From Flavobacterium agrisoli (GTDB taxonomy: Bacteria > Bacteroidota > Bacteroidia > Flavobacteriales > Flavobacteriaceae), in assembly GCF_016522065.1 (NCBI RefSeq), contig NZ_JAEHFV010000001.1, positions 62,001-126,000 of the forward strand: a DNA stretch of 64,000 nucleotides, read 5' to 3'. Numbering within the stretch: position 1 is the first letter of the stretch; the number at the start of each line of letters is the position of its first letter. The notes under the pieces were generated by a model. That model was not told the origin of the DNA and made no database searches. It saw only the letters and a program-made list of their open reading frames with translations. This document shows, one piece after another, positions 58,063 to 64,000 of the stretch. Position numbers and translations under genes: made by a program.

Positions 58063-60384
58063 ATGAAAAAGCAAAACCATTTTTTAATTTTAGTAGCCGT
58101 ATTGTTATGCAATTTTATTGTAGCGCAAAATAGCCTGAGAAAAACAACCATTCAAATAATTCCCAAACCTACTGAAGTAATTTTTGCAGAAGGTTCTTTT
58201 GCTATTTCAGCCAAAACAAAAGTATATCTTACTGATACAATTTCTAAAAGAAGTGTGCAGGAATTTTTAGATACTTTTAAAACAGTATCAAACATGCAAT
58301 TGCAAATAGTATCCAAAAGACCAAAAAAAAACTATATAGCATTTATTGTTTCAAATAACGTCTCAGAAGAAGGATATGAATTAAAGGCTACTCCCAAAAA
58401 TATTACCATTACTGCCCAAACAAGTAGAGGTTTTATGTATGCTATAGGGACCCTAAGACAATTGTTGCCAATGGCGATAGAAAAACAGTCAAAACAAACA
58501 GGGGTTAAATGGGAAATTCCTGCTGTGTCTATTAAAGATGAACCTCGATACCAACAGCGAGGTTTGATGTTGGATTTATGTCGTCATTTTTTCAATAAAG
58601 AGTATATTCTAAAAACCATTGATCGGTTAGCGATGCATAAAATGAATGTTTTGCGTTTACACATGGTGGATGATCAAGGTTGGCGAATGGAGGTGAAAAA
58701 ATATCCAAAATTGACAGAAATAGGTGCATGGCGCGTAAATCAAGAAGATAAAGCTTGGAATTCTAGAGCGAAAAATGACCCAAATGATAAGGGCACTTAT
58801 GGAGGTTATTTGAGCCAATCTGATTTAAAAGAAATTGTGCAATATGCACATTTTAAAAATGTGGAAATCATACCCGAAATTGAAATGCCAGCACACGTTA
58901 GTTCAGCAATAGCTGCTTATCCACATTTATCCTGTTTCAATAAACCAATAGGAGTCCCTTCGGGTGGAGTATGGCCTATTACCGATATTTTTTGTGCCGG
59001 AAAAGAATCAACTTTTGAATTTTTAGAAGATGTAATAGACGAAGTGATTACTATTTTTCCATCTCAATATATTCATATAGGAGGAGATGAAGCGGCTAAA
59101 GATAATTGGAAAATTTGTCCGCATTGCCAAAAGCGAATTCAAGAAGAAGGTTTGAAAGATGTAAATGAATTGCAAAGCTATTTTGTGAAACGAATTGAAA
59201 AATACATCAATTCCAAAGGGAAAAAGATGATCGGCTGGGACGAAATTATTGATGGTGGCTTGCCTCCCGAGGCTACAGTTATGAGTTGGAGAGGAACCAA
59301 AGGCGGAATAGAAGCAGCAGAACAGCAACACGATGTGATTATGACACCCGAATCGCATTGTTATTTTAACTTTTATCAAGGACCTCAAAATGAAGAACCT
59401 GTTGCTTTTAATGCCTTTCTACCATTACATACAGTTTATGAGTTTGATCCCATTGCTGATGCCATGACTCCTGAAGTTAGCAAACATATTTTAGGAGGAC
59501 ATGCCAACTTATGGGCAGAACACATTGACTCTGAATCACTTTCCGAATATATGTTATTTCCACGTTTAGCTGCGATGTCCGAAGTTTTATGGAGTACAAA
59601 AGAATCGCGAAATTGGGTAGATTTTACTACTCGATTAGAAAAAATGTTGCAACGTTATGATATCTTAGGTATCAATTATGCAAAAAGTGCTTATTTAATT
59701 ACCCCAACTAGTAGGGTTGACTTGACTACCAAAAAGGTTATGATTGGTTTGCAGAATGAATTTCCTTCGCCCGATATTCGATATGTTTTGGGTAATCAGC
59801 CTTTAGATTCAAAGGCTATCCCTTACCAAGAACCGATTCAAATTGATAAAACGACCATTATTCAGGCTTCTTTATTTAAAGATAATAAGCCTATTGGAAA
59901 AATATTTAAAGACACTATTGTTTTTCATAAAGCTGTAGGAAGTAATATTGAATTTCAAACTCCTTTTAATGAAAATTACAAAGGAGATGGTAATTTAAGT
60001 TTGGTGAACATCATCAGAGGAACTAAAAATTTTCATGATGGTCAATGGCAGGCTTGGCTTCGAGATGATATGGAGGCAGTAATTGATTTGGGAAGCAAAC
60101 GAGAAATTAATTCCGTGACATTGGGAAGCCTCGAAAGCCAAGGTTCGGGAATTTATTTTCCAACTGAAATTTCTGTTTATGGTTCTCTTGATGGTAAAAA
60201 ATACGAGCCATTGGGCACAATAGAACGAGCATTTACTCCAAATGTAAATGTTGATTTAAATGATTTTAAAATACAATGGAAGCCAACTTCTACAAGATAC
60301 ATTAAAGTGATAGCCAAAAATCTAAGAAAAAATCCAGAAGGAGGTGATACTTGGTTGTTTGTAGATGAAATAATAGTGAATTAG
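58063..60384 (+). CDS. GH20 beta-N-acetylhexosaminidase with F5/8 domain
   Basis: The 773-residue protein has a signal peptide (1-22), a GH20b N-terminal domain (about 30-155) and the GH20 barrel with catalytic Asp342-Glu343 (HIGGDEAAK), ending near WAEHIDS about 484. A CHB_HEX_C-like part (about 565-625) and an F5/8 type C domain (about 640-773) follow. It removes terminal GlcNAc or GalNAc. It lies 13 bp after the galactosidase gene, consistent with serial removal of Gal then GlcNAc. Confidence 0.93.
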   Translation: MKKQNHFLILVAVLLCNFIVAQNSLRKTTIQIIPKPTEVIFAEGSFAISAKTKVYLTDTISKRSVQEFLDTFKTVSNMQLQIVSKRPKKNYIAFIVSNNVSEEGYELKATPKNITITAQTSRGFMYAIGTLRQLLPMAIEKQSKQTGVKWEIPAVSIKDEPRYQQRGLMLDLCRHFFNKEYILKTIDRLAMHKMNVLRLHMVDDQGWRMEVKKYPKLTEIGAWRVNQEDKAWNSRAKNDPNDKGTYGGYLSQSDLKEIVQYAHFKNVEIIPEIEMPAHVSSAIAAYPHLSCFNKPIGVPSGGVWPITDIFCAGKESTFEFLEDVIDEVITIFPSQYIHIGGDEAAKDNWKICPHCQKRIQEEGLKDVNELQSYFVKRIEKYINSKGKKMIGWDEIIDGGLPPEATVMSWRGTKGGIEAAEQQHDVIMTPESHCYFNFYQGPQNEEPVAFNAFLPLHTVYEFDPIADAMTPEVSKHILGGHANLWAEHIDSESLSEYMLFPRLAAMSEVLWSTKESRNWVDFTTRLEKMLQRYDILGINYAKSAYLITPTSRVDLTTKKVMIGLQNEFPSPDIRYVLGNQPLDSKAIPYQEPIQIDKTTIIQASLFKDNKPIGKIFKDTIVFHKAVGSNIEFQTPFNENYKGDGNLSLVNIIRGTKNFHDGQWQAWLRDDMEAVIDLGSKREINSVTLGSLESQGSGIYFPTEISVYGSLDGKKYEPLGTIERAFTPNVNVDLNDFKIQWKPTSTRYIKVIAKNLRKNPEGGDTWLFVDEIIVN

Positions 60385-60409
60385 AAAAAACTCAAAAAAC
60401 TAATATATA

Positions 60410-61894
60410 ATGAAAAAAGTAATTTTAGCCTTGGCAGTATTGATGTCCTTACAGGCATTCTCACAAGCCATTTATGAAGATGAGCGTTATGTGCCCGAAA
60501 CAGATCCAGCTGTATTGAAAAACTTAGAAGAATGGCAGGGCAAAAAATTTGGATTATTAATGCACTGGGGAACATACAGCCAATGGGGTATTGTAGAATC
60601 ATGGTCAATTTGTCCAGAGGATTACGGATGGTGCGAACGTAAAAAAGGGAGTAATCCGTCTAATTACAACGATTATATTAAAGATTACGAAGGATTGAGA
60701 AAGACGTTTAATCCAGTGAAATTTAATCCTGAAAAATGGGCAAAAGCCGCACAATATGCCGGAATGAAATACATGGTATTTACCACCAAACACCATGATG
60801 GATTTAATATGTATGATACCCAATATAGTGATTACAAGATTACTAGTAAAGATGTTCCTTTTCACACAAATCCAAAAGCAGATATTTTAAAAGCAGTTTT
60901 TAATGCTTTTAGAGCTGAAAATATTTCAACTGGGGCTTACTTCTCTAAACCAGACTGGCATAGTGAGTACTACTGGGATCCCTATTTTCCGCCTTTTGAC
61001 AGAAATGTAAATTACGACCCTTCATTATATCCAGAAAAATGGCAAAAATATGTTGATTTTACACACAACCAAATTTTAGAAATCTTAACCAACTACGGGA
61101 AAGTTGATATTTTATGGCTTGACGGAGGTTGGGTTAGAAAAAGAGATCAGCAGAATATCAAAGAAAACTACGATGAAAAATTTACTGAAAACGAATCTAA
61201 AAATGGTTTCATTAAACACAGAGTGGTAGATCAAGATCCGAAAATGGATGAGTTAGTGGTTAAAGCACGTGCTAAGCAGCCGGGTTTAATTGTAGTTGAT
61301 CGAGCGGTTCATGGTAAAAATCAAAATTACTTAACGCCAGAAGGGCGCGTTCCGGAAAAAACATTGCCTTATCCTTGGGAATCGTGTATTCCATCAGGAG
61401 GAGGCTGGTCGTATACCCCTGATGCAAAATACATGACTGGAAGACAAGGAATTCATCTCTTGATTGATATTGTGGCCAAGGGGGGCAATTTATTGTTGAA
61501 CATTGCACCAAGTCCGGAAGGAGAATGGGATAAAGGAGCTTATGATTTGCTTCAGGCATACGGTGATTGGATGAAAGTGAACAATACAGCAATTTATAAT
61601 ACTAAACCAATTGCACCTTACAAAGAAGATAATATCTGTTTTACACAAAATAAAGCCGGAAATGTTTTTGCGTTTTATTTAGCTAAAGACGGAGAAGACA
61701 AAATACCGGCAACAATAACTGTAAAATCGATTAGTCCTAAAAGAGGAACAAAAATCACGATGTTAGGTTCTAAAACATCTTTAAAATGGATAAAAGTAGG
61801 CAACGGGTTTAAAGTTGTAATTCCGGAAAGCCTGCGAAATAATTTACCTGCAAAAGAAGCATGGACTTTAAAAATTGAAGCAGTTAACAGATAA
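60410..61894 (+). CDS. GH29 alpha-L-fucosidase (short form)
   Basis: The 494-residue protein has a signal peptide (MKKVILALAVLMSLQAFSQA) and a GH29 barrel with TTKHHDGFNMY (near 125) and nucleophile Asp238 (LWLDGGW). The C-terminal beta domain is short and it lacks the discoidin domains of the other GH29 in this locus. The two may attack different fucose linkages or act at different sites. Confidence 0.92.
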   Translation: MKKVILALAVLMSLQAFSQAIYEDERYVPETDPAVLKNLEEWQGKKFGLLMHWGTYSQWGIVESWSICPEDYGWCERKKGSNPSNYNDYIKDYEGLRKTFNPVKFNPEKWAKAAQYAGMKYMVFTTKHHDGFNMYDTQYSDYKITSKDVPFHTNPKADILKAVFNAFRAENISTGAYFSKPDWHSEYYWDPYFPPFDRNVNYDPSLYPEKWQKYVDFTHNQILEILTNYGKVDILWLDGGWVRKRDQQNIKENYDEKFTENESKNGFIKHRVVDQDPKMDELVVKARAKQPGLIVVDRAVHGKNQNYLTPEGRVPEKTLPYPWESCIPSGGGWSYTPDAKYMTGRQGIHLLIDIVAKGGNLLLNIAPSPEGEWDKGAYDLLQAYGDWMKVNNTAIYNTKPIAPYKEDNICFTQNKAGNVFAFYLAKDGEDKIPATITVKSISPKRGTKITMLGSKTSLKWIKVGNGFKVVIPESLRNNLPAKEAWTLKIEAVNR

Positions 61895-61905
61895 GAATAA
61901 AGCCT

Positions 61906-64000
61906 ATGGTTATAAATAAAAAATATAAAATTCAAACAGCATGTTTTTTAAGCATGCTGTTTTTTAACATTTGTTGGGCGCAACAACCAGCAGATTTCGT
62001 TAATCCTTTTATTGGAACTTCTAATTTCGGTGCGACTTTTCCTGGACCAATTGCACCAAGAGGAATGGCAAGTATTAGCCCCTTTAATGTCTCGGGTCCA
62101 CAAAATCGACCTTTAGAAAAAGACAGCCAATGGCTTTCGAATCCGTATGTGAATGAAAATACGTTTTTAACCGGATTCAGTCAAGTGAATTTAAGTGGTG
62201 TAGGCTGCCCTGAATTGGGTGTTATTTTACTAATGCCCACAACTGGAGAAGTAGAAGTTGATCATTTAAAATACGGTTCTACTTATTCTAATGAAGTAGC
62301 GAAAGCTGCCTATTACAGTGTAAACATCGATAAATATAAAGTCAAAGGAGAATTCACTGCTTCAAAAAGAGTTGGCGTAAACAAATTTACTTTTCCGAAA
62401 GGAAAATCAAATATTTTATTGAATTTGGGAGTTGGTTTAACCAATGAAGAAGGCGCAATGGTAAAAGTTGTTTCTGCGACAGAAATTGAAGGAATGCGTT
62501 CGGTTGGTTCCTTCTGTTACAATAGCCCAGAAGATGCTTATCCAGTTTATTTTGTAGCTAAATTTTCAAAACCAGCCGATAATTTTGGAGTTTGGAAAAA
62601 GCCAGCGAAATATAATGGTGTTGAATCACAATGGATGGGGTACAACGGAAAAGCCAGAATGATGGAAAATACAATCAAAACGGTTGTTGGAGATAGTATT
62701 GGGAGTTATTTTACGTATAAATTCGATAAAGAAGAAATAGTTGAAGTTAAAATAGGCATTTCGTATGTAAGCATCGAAAATGCGCGTGAAAACTTAGAAA
62801 AAGAAACGGGAACAAAATCTTTTGACGCTATTTATAAAGAAACCTACAACGAATGGAACAAAGAACTTTCTAAAATTACGGTGGAAGGAGATTCAAAAGA
62901 TGACAAAACCATTTTTTATACCGCTTTGTATCACACGTTAATTCATCCGAATACTTTAAATGATTTCAATGGAGAGTTTCCAGAAATAAAAAGAAGTAAG
63001 ATTGGTAAAACCACAGCAACCCGCTATACGGTTTTTTCGCTTTGGGACACGTACAGAAATTTACATCAATTAATGTCGTTTGTTTATCCAAAACAGCAAT
63101 CGGATATGGTAACAAGTATGTTAGAAATGTATGATGAAAACGGTTGGTTACCAAAATGGGAACTCAATTCTACCGAAACCTTTACCATGGTAGGTGATCC
63201 AGCAAGCATCGTCATTGCTGATACGTATTTAAAAGGAATTCGTGATTTTGATGTGGATAAAGCCTATCAAGCGATGTTGAAAGGAGCTGATCAGATAAAA
63301 AATAATCCGCTCCGTCCGGGCTTGAAAGACTATATCGAAAAAGGATATTTGACTACCGAGAACAAAGGCCCTGTTTCTACTACGCAGGAATACAATATTT
63401 CAGATTATTCAATTTCACTTTTAGCAGATGCTTTAGGTAAAAAAGCAGATTCAAAACGTTTTAAAGAACGTTCCTTGTCTTACCGAAAATTATTCGATAA
63501 AAACTTAAAATTACTTCGCCCAAGAACAGCTGATGGAAAATGGTACGAACCCTTTGATCCTGCATCTGGAGCTAATTTTGAAGAAAATGTTGGTTTTATC
63601 GAAGGAAATGCATGGCAGTATAATTTTATGGTACCACACGATATTAAAGGATTGAAAAAATTAATGGGTGGTGAAAAAGCTTTTTCGAATCAATTGCAGA
63701 AAATCTTTGATAGCAAACAATTCGATATGGCAAACGAACCGGATATTGCCAATCCGTATTTATTCAATTATGTGAAAGGTGAAGAATATAAAGCTCAGGA
63801 AATGGTGAAGAAATTGGTTCGCGAATATTTCAAAAATGAACCAAAAGGATTACCAGGCAATGATGATACCGGAACCATGTCGGCTTGGCTAGTCTATTCC
63901 ATGATGGGCATTTATCCAGTTTCTCCTGGTGATCCAATTTATACCATTACAACGCCAATTTTTGATAGAATTACCATCAAATTAGACCCTCAATATTATA
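61906..64000 (+). CDS. GH92 alpha-mannosidase, second copy (3' end outside window)
   Basis: A frame opens at ATG 61906, 11 bp after the fucosidase stop, and stays open to the right edge (698 codons seen). A signal peptide (about 1-26, ending WAQQ) precedes the GH92 start VNPFIGTSNFGATFPGPIAPRGM. The C-terminal part has ANEPDIANPYLFNY (about 608) where the first copy has NEPSHH, and GNDDTGTMSAWLVYSMMG (about 650). The different substrate-side motif suggests another linkage than alpha-1,2. About 50-60 residues are probably missing at the end. Confidence 0.9.
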   Translation, partial: MVINKKYKIQTACFLSMLFFNICWAQQPADFVNPFIGTSNFGATFPGPIAPRGMASISPFNVSGPQNRPLEKDSQWLSNPYVNENTFLTGFSQVNLSGVGCPELGVILLMPTTGEVEVDHLKYGSTYSNEVAKAAYYSVNIDKYKVKGEFTASKRVGVNKFTFPKGKSNILLNLGVGLTNEEGAMVKVVSATEIEGMRSVGSFCYNSPEDAYPVYFVAKFSKPADNFGVWKKPAKYNGVESQWMGYNGKARMMENTIKTVVGDSIGSYFTYKFDKEEIVEVKIGISYVSIENARENLEKETGTKSFDAIYKETYNEWNKELSKITVEGDSKDDKTIFYTALYHTLIHPNTLNDFNGEFPEIKRSKIGKTTATRYTVFSLWDTYRNLHQLMSFVYPKQQSDMVTSMLEMYDENGWLPKWELNSTETFTMVGDPASIVIADTYLKGIRDFDVDKAYQAMLKGADQIKNNPLRPGLKDYIEKGYLTTENKGPVSTTQEYNISDYSISLLADALGKKADSKRFKERSLSYRKLFDKNLKLLRPRTADGKWYEPFDPASGANFEENVGFIEGNAWQYNFMVPHDIKGLKKLMGGEKAFSNQLQKIFDSKQFDMANEPDIANPYLFNYVKGEEYKAQEMVKKLVREYFKNEPKGLPGNDDTGTMSAWLVYSMMGIYPVSPGDPIYTITTPIFDRITIKLDPQYY

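Overview
The window looks like chromosomal DNA of a flavobacterium (Bacteroidota, probably Flavobacteriaceae). Supporting signs are low GC, promoter -7 boxes of the TAnnTTTG type, a DUF6520-type peptide, CzcA-TolC and NagB-PIG-L fusions typical of the phylum, MauE/DoxX and GH92 families, and lipoprotein signals of Bacteroidota style. No rRNA, tRNA or CRISPR array was seen.

Layout. (1) 1-2.6 kb: the 3' part of an S9 peptidase gene, convergent with a MauE/DoxX-propeller membrane protein and a small four-cysteine DUF6520 peptide. (2) 4.3-9.3 kb: a mobilizable module with a relaxosome protein (MobC type), MOBP-like relaxase, TraG/VirD4-like coupling ATPase and RadC-like JAB protein, preceded by a strong inverted repeat that may be oriT; no integrase is visible. 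(3) 9.35-10.8 kb: a long-form GAPDH. (4) 11.4-13.6 kb: ssb and a DUF932 gene, bracketed by unusually strong nested inverted repeats. (5) 13.9-14.7 kb: a 50-aa membrane peptide and a PRC-barrel protein. (6) 15.2-26.8 kb: a metal-resistance island with a multicopper oxidase fused to a CopB-like barrel, a DUF6660-like protein, a CzcA/CusA-TolC fusion, a CusB-type adaptor, a P1B-2 ATPase and a DUF305 protein. (7) 27.2-30.4 kb: an EEP nuclease and a divergent pair of an S24 self-cleaving repressor and a DinB polymerase, an SOS-like unit. (8) 30.4-31.1 kb: repeat-rich noncoding DNA. (9) 31.1-35.6 kb: an AraC regulator divergent from a five-gene redox operon. (10) 35.6-36.75 kb: an IS982 element abutting the last codons of a lost TonB-dependent receptor gene. 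(11) 37.1-38.9 kb: a hybrid histidine kinase. (12) 39.1-64 kb: a large glycan locus running off the right edge.

The glycan locus is the main system of the window. It carries two GH29 fucosidases, two GH92 mannosidases, GH2, GH20, GH18, a GH130 phosphorylase, an SSS symporter, a glycosylasparaginase, a CBM9-like protein, a family-10-like hydrolase, a NagB-PIG-L fusion and a LytTR/LytS two-component pair. Together these could strip fucose, galactose, GlcNAc and mannose from N-glycans, cut the chitobiose core (GH18) or the GlcNAc-Asn bond (asparaginase), import the remaining disaccharide by Na+ symport, phosphorolyse it (GH130) and feed GlcN-6-P to glycolysis. No SusC/SusD pair is visible; the only TonB-receptor trace is the fragment at the IS982 end.
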